A stretch of 64,000 nucleotides of DNA from Methylovulum sp. (lineage in GTDB: Bacteria; Pseudomonadota; Gammaproteobacteria; Methylococcales; Methylomonadaceae): assembly GCA_030653435.1 (NCBI GenBank), contig JAURZI010000099.1:46895-110894 (forward strand), read 5' to 3'. Below the pieces are notes generated by a model, which saw only the letters and a program-made list of their open reading frames with translations, ran no database searches and had not been told where the DNA came from. Below, in pieces: positions 28,907 through 37,171 of the stretch. The first letter of the stretch is position 1. Each line of letters begins with the position of its first letter. The translations under genes were made by a program, and so were the position numbers.

Positions 28907-31135
28907 ATGCAGTTCAGCAACAAATGGCTAAAAACATATCGGTCACTGGCCTGCCTAATAATTACCTCCCTATTTATATTGCATACGGCTAACTGGCTCG
29001 AAATCCCCACCATGCAGCGCATGGAGCATATTTTTTATGATTTGCGTTTGCGTACCACAGTGGTCAACACCATTGATCCACGCATCGTCATCGTCGCAAT
29101 CAACGAGGAAAGCTTGGCCATGGAAGGGCGCTGGCCCTGGAGCAGAGATAAGATGGCATATCTGCTCGATATGCTGTTTGATTATTACAACATCAAACTA
29201 CTGGGCTTTGATATGGTGTTTGCCGAACCCGACACCAGTTCCGGCGTGGCATTGCTGAATAAATTGGCCTCCGGGCCGCTACACGGCGATACGGCATTTT
29301 TATCGGCAATAGCAGCGTTGCGCCCGCAGCTGTCGTTTGATGAGGTGTTTGCCAAAAGCCTGCAAAATCGTCCTACGGTGCTGGGCTATTTTACCAGCCA
29401 TGTCGACGAAAAAATCGATCAGGTCGGCCTGTTGCCCACAGCGCTGACCCCGTCGAGCGGCCTGCCTTTTACACCCCTGTTAGTTAATGCCAAAAGCTAT
29501 ACGGCTAATTTACCGGTGTTGCAAAGCGCCGCGTACTCCGGCGGCTTTTTCAACAACCCCAATGTCGATCAAGATGGCGTTTACCGTAAACTGCCGTTGT
29601 TAATCCAATACCACGAGCATCTCTATGAATCCCTATCCTTGGCGCTATTCAGGGCATTGCTGGGACAACCCAAGGTTGAGTTCATCACCGGCGAAGAGTA
29701 CGGCAAGGCCGATAGCCGGCTGGAGGGTTTGCGTATTGAAGGTTTCACTATCCCCGTCGATGCCGGCGCCGCTATTCTAGTGCCTTTCCGCGGCAAACAA
29801 GGCAGCTTCCATTATATTTCGGCAACTGATGTGCTCAACGGCACGACTGCGCCGGAAAAACTAAAAGACAAAATCGTCATCCTGGGAGCCACCGCGCCGG
29901 GTTTGCTGGATTCGCGCGCGACACCGGTACAAAGCCTTTACCCCGGCGTGGAAGTGCATGCCAATGTGCTCAGCGCGCTGCTAGACCGAAGCATCAAATC
30001 CAGGCCCGATTATATCCTGGCGGCTGAAATTACCGAATTGCTGCTGATCGGCGTGCTGGCTATCGTGGTTTTTCCGCGCGTGTCCATCATCACGTCAGCG
30101 GCTGTTTTCGGCTTGGTATTGACCGCAGGCACGGCCGCCAATTTTTATTGCTGGCGGGTATGGGATATCGACACCATGTTCGCCTTGCCTTTCACATTAT
30201 TATGCCTGTTATACGGTGTGCAGATTTTTTTCGGATTTTTCCTCGAAAGCCGCAAAAAAAAGCAATTGAGCGATATGTTCGGCCAGTATGTGCCTCCGGA
30301 ATTAGTCGAGCAAATGAGCCAATCCGGCGAAGCCTTTTCTTTACAGGGCGAAAGCCGCGAAATGACCGTGTTTTTTTCGGATGTGCGCGGTTTTACGTCG
30401 ATTTCCGAAACCATGGCCCCTCATGACCTCTGCGAGCTCATCAATGCCATTTTTACACCGGTGACCCAGGTCATACACGATTCCCAGGGCACGATAGACA
30501 AGTACATAGGCGATGCAATCATGGCCTTCTGGGGCGCGCCTATGCACGATGCTCAACATGCCAGTCACGCCGTGAAATCGGCGCTGGCGATCATAGATCT
30601 GTTGGCCACGATGCAAAACGGCTTTAAAGCCAGGGACTGGCCAAGCATTGATATGGGCATAGGCATTAATACCGGGACCATGAGCGTGGGCAATATGGGC
30701 TCGCAATTCCGCATGGCCTATACGGTGATGGGCGACGCCGTCAATCTCGGCGCACGTCTGGAAGGGCTAACCAAACAATATGGCGTAAAAATCATCGTCA
30801 GTGAAACGACGCGGCAGGCCGCACCCGGCTTTGCTTACCGGGAACTGGACAGGGTCCGCGTTAAAGGCAAGCGTGCGCCGATCACCATCTACGAACCCTT
30901 AGCCGCAATGGCTGACGCCACTACCGGGAGCCGGCAAACCGCCGAGTTGCTAAACCAGGGTTTGCAAGCCTATAGGCAACAGCAATGGGACAGCGCATCG
31001 GCCATTTTCAACAGCTTGTCGGCGCAATATCCCGACGACAAGCTATATACGCTATATCTTGAGCGTATCGGCATTTATCGCCTGTCGCCGCCGGATGCGG
31101 ATTGGGACGGCGTGTTTACGCATACCAGCAAATAA
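28907..31135 (+). CDS. CHASE2-domain adenylate/guanylate cyclase
   Basis: 742 residues: N-terminal membrane helix (LACLIITSLFILHTANWL), a large extracytoplasmic CHASE2 sensor (about 40-355, with VIVAINEESLAMEGRWPWSRD and PGVEVHANVLSALLDRS), three membrane helices (about 370-440, e.g. LLLIGVLAIVVFPRVSIITS), then a class III nucleotide cyclase domain: VFFSDVRGFTSISETM with the metal-binding Asp, IDKYIGDAIMAFWGAP with the second Asp, and VMGDAVNLGARLEGLTKQYG. The C terminus has TPR-like helices. It probably makes cAMP in response to an extracellular cue; residues deciding ATP versus GTP were not resolved. Stand-alone gene. Confidence 0.9.
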   Translation: MQFSNKWLKTYRSLACLIITSLFILHTANWLEIPTMQRMEHIFYDLRLRTTVVNTIDPRIVIVAINEESLAMEGRWPWSRDKMAYLLDMLFDYYNIKLLGFDMVFAEPDTSSGVALLNKLASGPLHGDTAFLSAIAALRPQLSFDEVFAKSLQNRPTVLGYFTSHVDEKIDQVGLLPTALTPSSGLPFTPLLVNAKSYTANLPVLQSAAYSGGFFNNPNVDQDGVYRKLPLLIQYHEHLYESLSLALFRALLGQPKVEFITGEEYGKADSRLEGLRIEGFTIPVDAGAAILVPFRGKQGSFHYISATDVLNGTTAPEKLKDKIVILGATAPGLLDSRATPVQSLYPGVEVHANVLSALLDRSIKSRPDYILAAEITELLLIGVLAIVVFPRVSIITSAAVFGLVLTAGTAANFYCWRVWDIDTMFALPFTLLCLLYGVQIFFGFFLESRKKKQLSDMFGQYVPPELVEQMSQSGEAFSLQGESREMTVFFSDVRGFTSISETMAPHDLCELINAIFTPVTQVIHDSQGTIDKYIGDAIMAFWGAPMHDAQHASHAVKSALAIIDLLATMQNGFKARDWPSIDMGIGINTGTMSVGNMGSQFRMAYTVMGDAVNLGARLEGLTKQYGVKIIVSETTRQAAPGFAYRELDRVRVKGKRAPITIYEPLAAMADATTGSRQTAELLNQGLQAYRQQQWDSASAIFNSLSAQYPDDKLYTLYLERIGIYRLSPPDADWDGVFTHTSK

Positions 31136-31202
31136 TGGGCATGTCCGCCATGACTTACCGAATCCCCACACAATGACGCGCCATAAGCAAGATGGGCTGA
31201 CC

Positions 31203-31847
31203 ATGAATTTGTTCGACAGCCTGGACGCCGGCGAATTATGGCAAGAAGCGCTGTGTCCGGGAGCGGCTGTGCTGCATGGCTACGCAGGGGACGGGCGCCT
31301 GTTGCTGCCCGCCGTGCACGACGTGACAACGCTGGCACCGTTCCGCCAAATGGTCACGCCGAGCGGTTTCCGCATGTCCGTTGCGATGAGCAATTGCGGC
31401 AGCTTCGGCTGGCTTAGCGACAAGAGCGGCTACCGCTACGGCAGCACTGACCCGTTAAGCGGCCGCGCATGGCCGCGCATGCCGGATAGTTTTGCAAGGC
31501 TTGCCAGCGCCGCCGCCGCACAAGCCGGTTTTGACGGGTTTGAGCCGGATGCCTGCCTTATCAACCGCTATGAACCGGGGGCGCGGCTGTCCTTGCACCA
31601 GGATAAAGATGAGCGGGATTTCAGCCAGCCTATCGTCTCAGTGTCATTGGGCATCCCGGCCGTGTTTTTATTTGGCGGGCTAAGCCGGACTGACCCTGCT
31701 ATCCGCGTATTATTGACACACGGCGATGTGGTGGTCTGGGGCGGCCCAGCCAGACTCCGTTATCACGGGGTTATGCCGGTCAAAGAGCATAACCACCCGA
31801 TAATGGGGAGGTGCCGCATCAACCTGACCTTCCGTAAAGTCATGTGA
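31203..31847 (+). CDS. alkB: DNA/RNA demethylase AlkB
   Basis: 214 residues from ATG 31203 (MNLFDSLDAGELWQEALCPG), matching the E. coli AlkB start; the longer frame would begin inside the cyclase gene. Fe(II)/2-oxoglutarate dioxygenase motifs: nucleotide-recognition lid MVTPSGFRMSVAMSNCG, GWLSDKSGYRYG, LINRYEPGARLSLHQDKDE with the HxD iron ligands, and RYHGVMPVKEHNHPIMGRCRINLTFR with the distal His and the 2OG-binding Arg residues. It oxidatively removes 1-methyladenine and 3-methylcytosine. It ends 14 bp from the convergent moeA. No ada-type regulator is adjacent. Confidence 0.96.
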   Translation: MNLFDSLDAGELWQEALCPGAAVLHGYAGDGRLLLPAVHDVTTLAPFRQMVTPSGFRMSVAMSNCGSFGWLSDKSGYRYGSTDPLSGRAWPRMPDSFARLASAAAAQAGFDGFEPDACLINRYEPGARLSLHQDKDERDFSQPIVSVSLGIPAVFLFGGLSRTDPAIRVLLTHGDVVVWGGPARLRYHGVMPVKEHNHPIMGRCRINLTFRKVM

Positions 31848-31861
31848 CCCCGTGCCCAAGC

Positions 31862-33106
31862 TCAAATAAACGTGCTAAATGGCTCGACGATGACCTGTTC
31901 ACCGGCTTTTACGCCATTACAGTCTATCGGTAAAATAATGTAGCAATTGGCCTTATGCGCCGAGTTCAAGCGGTGCGAGCCTTGTGGACCCGATGCGGCA
32001 ACGGAGAACGCCCCGTCATGGTCTTGGCTTAGAATGCCGTTTTGAAACTCCTGGCGTCCCGGCGCTTTTTTTAGCGGCTGGGTGCAGGTCGCCGCAAAGC
32101 GTAGCGGTTTGCGAGCTGGCGCACCGGCAAGCTGCTGCAACGCAGGTGCGACCAGTTGCTGGAACGTGACCAGCACCGCCACCGGATTGCCCGGCAGGCC
32201 AAAAAAATGACATGCGCCGATTTTTCCAAAAGCCAACGGCTTTCCCGGTTTTACGGCAATTTTCCAGAAATTGACATCCCCACAACATGCCAACACATCT
32301 TTAATATAATCGGCTGCGCCCACCGAAGCGCCGCCGGTCGTGATGATAACGTCATAATCTTTAGCGGCCTGGCGCAAAATGTCTTCGAGCAAGCTTTTAT
32401 CATCAGCGATCACCCCGCCGTCAACAACGGTATTGCAGGCATCCGCCAGCAACCCGCTTAAGAGGTAACGGTTACTATCGTAGATTTTACCGGCTTGCAA
32501 GGGCTGACCCAGCGCGGTGAGTTCATCGCCAGTAGAGAAAAAAGCGATGTTTAACCGTCGCTTAACGGTGATCTCAGCGATACCGGCAGCAGCCAGCAAA
32601 CCCATATCGCTGGCGGTCAACTTTTTGGGCGCGGCGCACAGCAAACCGCCTTGTTCGACATCTTCGCCTGCGGCGCGGATATTTTGCCGAATCGGCGCGT
32701 GTGCAGGAAAATGCACGGCATCGCCATCAACAATGATCTGCTCCTGCATAATCACTGAATCCAACGCTTCCGGCACAACGGCGCCGGTAAAAATCCTGAC
32801 GCATGACTGCCGTTCCAGACATCCGTCAAAAGGACGTCCTGCCCACGAGGTGCCCGCCACATGCAACGTGAACGCTTGCCCATCCAGATGGCCGTCACTG
32901 GCAAAAGCATAGCCGTCCATTGCGGCATTCCTGGCGCAGGGAATGTTGATCGGCGAATACTGGGTATCCGCCAATACCCGCCCTAGCGCATGCTTTAAAG
33001 CAATGATTTCCGTCTCGCCAACCGGTGTTATCGCTAGATTGATTCTGTCCAGCGCCTCTTTAATGCTCAGCATCGGCTTTGCATCCGTGCCACACACATC
33101 CCTCAT
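31862..33106 (-). CDS. moeA: Molybdopterin molybdenumtransferase MoeA
   Basis: Start chosen at ATG 33106 (SD GAGGTGGG), giving 414 residues from MRDVCGTDAKPMLSIKEALD; the longer frame to 33259 lacks an SD. Domains: N-terminal MoeA (NAAMDGYAFASDG, IFTGAVVPEALDSVIMQEQ), the MoCF-biosynthesis fold (FFSTGDELTALGQPLQAGKIYDSN, VIITTGGASVGAADYIKDVL, KPGKPLAFGKIG, FFGLPGNPVAVLVTF) and a C-terminal domain IV. It inserts molybdate into adenylylated molybdopterin. No other moa/mob gene is nearby. It is followed after the AlkB gene convergently. Confidence 0.94.
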   Translation of the reverse strand: MRDVCGTDAKPMLSIKEALDRINLAITPVGETEIIALKHALGRVLADTQYSPINIPCARNAAMDGYAFASDGHLDGQAFTLHVAGTSWAGRPFDGCLERQSCVRIFTGAVVPEALDSVIMQEQIIVDGDAVHFPAHAPIRQNIRAAGEDVEQGGLLCAAPKKLTASDMGLLAAAGIAEITVKRRLNIAFFSTGDELTALGQPLQAGKIYDSNRYLLSGLLADACNTVVDGGVIADDKSLLEDILRQAAKDYDVIITTGGASVGAADYIKDVLACCGDVNFWKIAVKPGKPLAFGKIGACHFFGLPGNPVAVLVTFQQLVAPALQQLAGAPARKPLRFAATCTQPLKKAPGRQEFQNGILSQDHDGAFSVAASGPQGSHRLNSAHKANCYIILPIDCNGVKAGEQVIVEPFSTFI

Positions 33107-33146
33107 ACCCACCTCATAAACCCCGTTGATATCAATAACCAGTCCA

Positions 33147-33554
33147 TCACGGCGCCAAACACGCCAAAACGGTTTGCCTACAGACTGTCCCACCCTGCCC
33201 CTGATTTTCACGTTGCCAAGCCCGATAAGCACCGTCAAACGATTCGGGATAAACAGCACCCTTAGTGAGCGGCTTCAAAACACTCGCCGCCAGCGCCGTT
33301 TCAGTGATCGCAATATGCCTGGCCAGATGTTGTATTTGCCAAGCCGGATCGTGTAAGCCACGGGCAATCACTTCAATATGGTAGATACCGGTAGTTTTTG
33401 CTTCCTCTAAATTGTGGATAATAACCCATCGGTGCAGTTTTTTTGTCGCCGAAAAAGACCAGATACCTGGTTTGTGTTGTTGCAAATCTACGCCTGCGCT
33501 GGATACCGGCTGTGCCATTAGCACAAACAGCAACATGACGGTTATTTTTATCAT
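33147..33554 (-). CDS. Small secreted protein of unknown function
   Basis: 135 residues from ATG 33554 (SD GGGGGA 8-13 nt upstream); the frame opens at GTG 33572 but that would bury the SD. A signal peptide (MIKITVMLLFVLMAQPVSSA, cleaved near residue 20) precedes a compact domain with GIWSFSATKKLHRWVIIHNL, TTGIYHIEVIARG and AWQIQHLARHIAIT, which may belong to the DUF5086 group (tentative). Two late cysteines (VCRQTVLAC) could form a disulphide. It is just upstream of moeA on the same strand (40 bp from the moeA start), so it may be cotranscribed with it. Confidence 0.55.
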   Translation of the reverse strand: MIKITVMLLFVLMAQPVSSAGVDLQQHKPGIWSFSATKKLHRWVIIHNLEEAKTTGIYHIEVIARGLHDPAWQIQHLARHIAITETALAASVLKPLTKGAVYPESFDGAYRAWQRENQGQGGTVCRQTVLACLAP

Positions 33555-33702
33555 AGAGCGATGTCCCCCCACTGGTGTTAAAATAAAAACCGTTTAGCCC
33601 CTGCGCCGCTTAAGTCTTGCCACATAACGCAGACCAAGCCGCCAAGCCTGTATCCCGCATCTTGGCTGTCGGCGCTTTCACACTATCGCCATGGAACCCG
33701 CT

Positions 33703-34545
33703 ATGCCCCGTCATGTATACCTTGTATTGATCGCTGTGCTTGTCTTATTCAACCAGCCAGCAAACAGCGACACCCAGCCCGCTATTGCAGAACTGCAAAC
33801 CAATGTCGGCACGATAACTTTCCAGCTCGATTATACGAAGGCGCCAATCAGTTCAAACAATTTCCTCGCTTATATCAAAAGCGGGTTTTATAAGAATACG
33901 CTGATACACCGCAGCGTTAAAGACTTCGTTGTGCAGGGCGGTGGGATTAATAAAGCAGACGGCAAATTGAAAACGACGCTCGCACCTATTATTAACGAAT
34001 CGAGCAACGGCTTGAGCAATATAACCGGCACTGTCGCGATGGCGCGCACCAGCGCTCCCAACTCGGCAACCTCGCAGTTTTTTATCAACCTTAGCGACAA
34101 CGTGTTCCTGGATTATGCCAGTGCCGCCAGCCCCGGCTATGCGGTATTTGCTAAAGTGATAGACGGCATGGATGTAGCCAGAAAAATTGAAAATCTGGCT
34201 GCCTATAACGAGTTGCCTTTCACCAGTTCAGCCGGATTGGTCTTTATAGAAAATGTCTACAGCTCCAACCTCTTTGACCGCACGGTTTCCAAAACCCGCA
34301 TAACCCGTAGCGGTTCCGGCACGGTCACCAGTGTCCCCGCAGGCATTAACTGCGGCGTCAGCTGTTATTTATCCCAACCGGCGGCAGGCACCATTAAACT
34401 GACCGCCACACCGGCCACCGGTTATTTGTTTGCAGGCTGGAGAGGCGATTGCCAAGGCGTTAACCGTGTCATCAGCCTTGATACATTAAAAGGCAACCAC
34501 AATTGCACGGCAGTTTTTAACAAATCGTCAGCCACCCCGCAATAA
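33703..34545 (+). CDS. Secreted cyclophilin-type peptidyl-prolyl isomerase fused to an InlB-B-like repeat domain
   Basis: About 280 residues from ATG 33703 (GGAA 7-10 nt upstream; ATG 33691 is in frame and possible). Signal peptide MPRHVYLVLIAVLVLFNQPA is followed by a cyclophilin domain (about 25-190): TFQLDYTKAPISSNNFLAYI, IHRSVKDFVVQGGGI, GTVAMARTSAPNSATSQFFI and GYAVFAKVIDGMDVARKIE, with catalytic Arg and QFFI kept. The last 80 residues (SGSGTVTSVPAGINCGVSC, TATPATGYLFAGWRGDCQG, NHNCTAVF) form a divergent InlB-B/Bacterial-repeat module with four cysteines. PPIase plus surface repeat is unusual and suggests a periplasmic or surface-exposed foldase. Confidence 0.82.
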   Translation: MPRHVYLVLIAVLVLFNQPANSDTQPAIAELQTNVGTITFQLDYTKAPISSNNFLAYIKSGFYKNTLIHRSVKDFVVQGGGINKADGKLKTTLAPIINESSNGLSNITGTVAMARTSAPNSATSQFFINLSDNVFLDYASAASPGYAVFAKVIDGMDVARKIENLAAYNELPFTSSAGLVFIENVYSSNLFDRTVSKTRITRSGSGTVTSVPAGINCGVSCYLSQPAAGTIKLTATPATGYLFAGWRGDCQGVNRVISLDTLKGNHNCTAVFNKSSATPQ

Positions 34546-34551
34546 CCCGGA

Positions 34552-34827
34552 TCATTCCCCCGGTCGCTTGCCGCTCAACAAATAAGCAAAAGCAATCACT
34601 TCGGCGACGGCCAGATATAACTCTCGGGGTATTTGGTCGCCCAGCGGCACTTTCGACAGCACCTCCACCAGCACGACATCGGTATGCAGCGGGATGTTAT
34701 GCTCTTGTGCCAAACCGATGATTTGTTCCGCCGTCTTGCCCCGACCCTTGGCGGTTACCCGTGGCGCCTGGGAACCGTCATAATTCAACGCGATGGCAAT
34801 GTCGGGCGGGTTGATGACATTCTTCAT
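34552..34827 (-). CDS. FlhB C-terminal homologue (stand-alone export-switch domain)
   Basis: 91 residues matching only the cytoplasmic C-terminal domain of FlhB/YscU: IAIALNYDGSQAPRVTAKGRGKTAEQI and LVEVLSKVPLGDQIPRELYLAVAEVIAF. The self-cleavage motif NPTH of full FlhB (here NPPD at the N terminus) is not intact, so autocleavage is unlikely. Small FhlB-type proteins like this are found beside FliK-like genes outside flagellar operons; their function is unclear. Its start overlaps the stop of the FliK-like gene as ATGA, showing coupled translation. Confidence 0.8.
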   Translation of the reverse strand: MKNVINPPDIAIALNYDGSQAPRVTAKGRGKTAEQIIGLAQEHNIPLHTDVVLVEVLSKVPLGDQIPRELYLAVAEVIAFAYLLSGKRPGE

Positions 34828-35948
34828 GCACGCTCATCCACCAATATTGGCAACACAGGCAAACCAGTCGCCTGGACATGAACCGGCAAACCTTCCAGCG
34901 CGTTAAGCTGCCCAACCTCAAGGCCCGCCTGTGCATAACGCGCAGAAAGCAGGGTTAGGTGTTCCCGCACCAACGCCGTAGTGGCTGCGCTGTCGCTCCA
35001 GAAATAGGTGTCTATGGCCTCGCCGACCAGGCTGATTCGGCTATGCAGTGTGCCTAGGCCGGGCGGGTTAAGTTCCAGCAGCACAGACCAATTAGCCTGG
35101 CCTCCAGCTTGGTTGGCCTTGCTTTCGCGGTTGATTTTCAATTTCACGGCATCCGTATGCTGCCCATCGGTAAACGGAATTTCAATCTGCCAGATATTTT
35201 GTTTACCATCATTTTGGGGCAGCGAGGCCAATTGGTCTAGCACAATCCTCGCTATCGCGCCCTCTGTCTTGTTCAATAAGGTTTTATCCGCGGCAACAGA
35301 CAGCACTTCCGCTAAGGTGTTGGCCGTGGTCGCCGCAAGGCCGGTTTCAGGGCGCGCCTGGACTTTTTGCAACACATCCGCCAGCGTCAGCAGCTGCCCT
35401 TTCAAATCAGCTTGCATTCTGCCCTGCATATTTGCCAGCTTTGCTTCCAAAAAAATCCCTGAGTCGCTGATGCCCCGTTTAAGGCCTTCGGCAGACATCA
35501 GTTCATCTTTGGGCCTTAGTGCGCTCAATGTTTCATTGACGGCAACACTTATTGCATCGGTTTTACCCGCCGTCAACGTAGCGAGCTGCCGCAAAGACAC
35601 CGCAAAATCAGCCAGACTTTGCTGTTTCGGCAAAAACTGCCGTAAAGCCTGCAAGACCACCGCTTGTTCGGGGGGCACAGACCGCTCCGCGACGATAATT
35701 TTTAATTCCGGCGTCGTGCCCGCCTTAACGACCTCCAGCTTCAGCATTTGCCCCGGCTCAAGCACGTTAGGGGCTTGCGCATGTAATGTCTGACCGCCCG
35801 GTAGTTTCAACACAAAACTGTTTTCAGCCAATTTTGCTGTCACCACCGCATCTAGCGAATAACCGGGTCGCAGCTGCGACAACAGCCAAGACAAGCTTTT
35901 AGGGCTAGCCGTGCTGGCAATTAGTGCCGGAGAATTTTGTATTTCCAT
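34824..35948 (-). CDS. FliK-like flagellar hook-length control protein
   Basis: 374 residues: a variable N-terminal half (SWLLSQLRPGYSLDAVVTAK, LPGGQTLHAQAPNVLEPGQM) and the FliK C-terminal core LNPPGLGTLHSRISLVGEAI with HLTLLSARYAQAGLEVGQLN. FliK measures hook length and switches export specificity through FlhB, which makes the adjoining FlhB-C gene meaningful. No other flagellar gene is in the window, so whether this pair acts in flagella is open. Many bacteria carry such isolated FliK/FhlB pairs. Confidence 0.72.
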   Translation of the reverse strand: MEIQNSPALIASTASPKSLSWLLSQLRPGYSLDAVVTAKLAENSFVLKLPGGQTLHAQAPNVLEPGQMLKLEVVKAGTTPELKIIVAERSVPPEQAVVLQALRQFLPKQQSLADFAVSLRQLATLTAGKTDAISVAVNETLSALRPKDELMSAEGLKRGISDSGIFLEAKLANMQGRMQADLKGQLLTLADVLQKVQARPETGLAATTANTLAEVLSVAADKTLLNKTEGAIARIVLDQLASLPQNDGKQNIWQIEIPFTDGQHTDAVKLKINRESKANQAGGQANWSVLLELNPPGLGTLHSRISLVGEAIDTYFWSDSAATTALVREHLTLLSARYAQAGLEVGQLNALEGLPVHVQATGLPVLPILVDERA

Positions 35949-36214
35949 TAAAAATGACCCTTAGCGGCTTAATAAACACGCCATCCTGATACTTATCCAC
36001 CGGCCGCAGCCCTCATGCAAACCCGCCCTGCTCATCCCTAGCCATCACCAACCGACTGTTGACATTAATACCAGTTTTCAATCATTGCTGCAATCGTTTG
36101 CAAAGCTAGCGCCGCAGACAAGCTGACATGATAACCCCGTACACAAGCCAGGCGGTCAGCAACAAAATCTTAGCCCATCGGAACTTTCCAATACACTTAA
36201 AGTCATATCGACGT

Positions 36215-36319
36215 TCGCCTTCTACGGCGATCAATCAGCCGTGTTTTCCCCCCTTGTTTATCGGCTGATTTTCTCCTCAAGCCCCAGCGTTTTTCTCCAA
36301 ACGCTGGGGCTTTCTTTTT
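36215..36319 (+). ncRNA. Candidate small RNA with three stem-loops
   Basis: Within a 574-bp gene-free stretch three hairpins follow one another: TCGCC/GGCGA (36215-36230), a perfect 9-bp stem AATCAGCCG/CGGCTGATT (36233-36241 and 36262-36270) and an intrinsic terminator. No ORF fits and no convincing promoter was found; the 5' end is unknown. It might instead be a terminator preceded by unrelated palindromes. The rest of 35949-36381 shows nothing I can identify. Confidence 0.4.
36281..36319 (+). terminator. Strong Rho-independent terminator
   Basis: A perfect 12-bp stem GCCCCAGCGTTT / AAACGCTGGGGC (36281-36310) followed by TTTCTTTTT. No annotated plus-strand gene precedes it, which implies an unannotated transcript. 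Confidence 0.9.
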
Positions 36320-36381
36320 GTAAGCCTTAGCCGATAACCATCCCTATCCTGCTATGCAAGCTATTGAGGTAGCGGTATCTA

Positions 36382-36410
36382 TTGCAATGATGTCAAGCAC
36401 ATCATACTTG
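36382..36410 (+). promoter_or_regulatory. Candidate lexA promoter with overlapping dyad operator
   Basis: TTGCAA (36382-36387) and TACTTG (36405-36410) are 17 bp apart. ATGATGT (36387-36393) and ACATCAT (36399-36405) form a perfect 7+5+7 inverted repeat filling that spacer, the classic position for a repressor site. The dyad is unlike the CTGT-N8-ACAG box of E. coli. LexA binding is an inference from position. Confidence 0.45.
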
Positions 36411-36411
36411 G

Positions 36412-36433
36412 TTCTCTTTTTGTTCTCTTTTTG
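36412..36433 (+). repeat. Tandem 11-bp repeat upstream of lexA
   Basis: TTCTCTTTTTG occurs twice head to tail (36412-36422 and 36423-36433), perfectly. It lies just downstream of the candidate lexA promoter and could be a protein-binding or slippage-prone tract. Confidence 0.8.
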
Positions 36434-36522
36434 TTTGCGTTTCAGCAAATTTTTGTTAAGCTAATCATTAAGGCCATCATCTTGTTGGCGCTCATAAAAA
36501 TCTTACCCATCCAAACTAACTG

Positions 36523-37158
36523 ATGAACACGTTAAGCAGACGCCAACGGGAAATTTTTGATTTTCTGCGCAGCAACGACGGTAACTTTGCCTACCCGCCT
36601 ACGCTGGATGAACTTTGTGCTGCAATGGGTATGGCCTCGCGCGGTTCCTTGTATAAACATATTATGGCATTGATTGCCGCAGGGCTAGTTGAACCTTTCG
36701 CAGGCAACAAACAGGGTGGCGTCCGGCTTACCGCGCTAGCGCAACAGGATGGGCCGGATCTGGGGCAAGTCTTGCCTTTTGTCGGCTCAATTGCTGCGGG
36801 GCGACCCATTGAGGCGCTGGAAACCATCCGTTATATGGCGGTGCCCGATGCCTTAAAAAGCGACAAACCTTGCTATGTGCTCCAGGTTAAAGGCGATTCG
36901 ATGATAGAAGCCGGTATTTACGATGGCGACTGGGTGGTCATCGAGCAATGCAGTTATGCCCGCAACGGCGAAATTGTCGTCGCGTTAATCGACAACGCCG
37001 AAGCGACGCTGAAATATATCGAGCAGACACCGGACCAGGTTTTATTACTACCGGCCAACGCCAGCATGACCGCCTTGTCATACCGGCCTGAACAAGTTGA
37101 AATCCAAGGCATATTGATAGGCCAAATGCGTAGTTACCGTCCATTAACCAAGCAATGA
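36523..37158 (+). CDS. lexA: LexA-family SOS repressor
   Basis: 211 residues: N-terminal winged helix-turn-helix (LSRRQREIFDFLRSNDGNFAY, PPTLDELCAAMGMASRGSLY), the Ala-Gly cleavage site in VGSIAAGRPIEAL, and the C-terminal peptidase with catalytic Ser in KGDSMIEAGIYDGDWV and Lys in NAEATLKYIEQ. The recognition helix (SRGSLYKHIMALI) differs from the SPNAAEEHLKAL type of E. coli, consistent with a non-canonical operator. It heads a lexA - 47-aa peptide - dinB set on the same strand, so the group is likely an SOS operon. SD before ATG 36523 is weak. Confidence 0.93.
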   Translation: MNTLSRRQREIFDFLRSNDGNFAYPPTLDELCAAMGMASRGSLYKHIMALIAAGLVEPFAGNKQGGVRLTALAQQDGPDLGQVLPFVGSIAAGRPIEALETIRYMAVPDALKSDKPCYVLQVKGDSMIEAGIYDGDWVVIEQCSYARNGEIVVALIDNAEATLKYIEQTPDQVLLLPANASMTALSYRPEQVEIQGILIGQMRSYRPLTKQ

Positions 37159-37171
37159 CAGGGGAAGCACC

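Noticed and set aside
31059..31202. Upstream extension of alkB
   Set aside because: It overlaps the cyclase gene; the E. coli-like start is at 31203.
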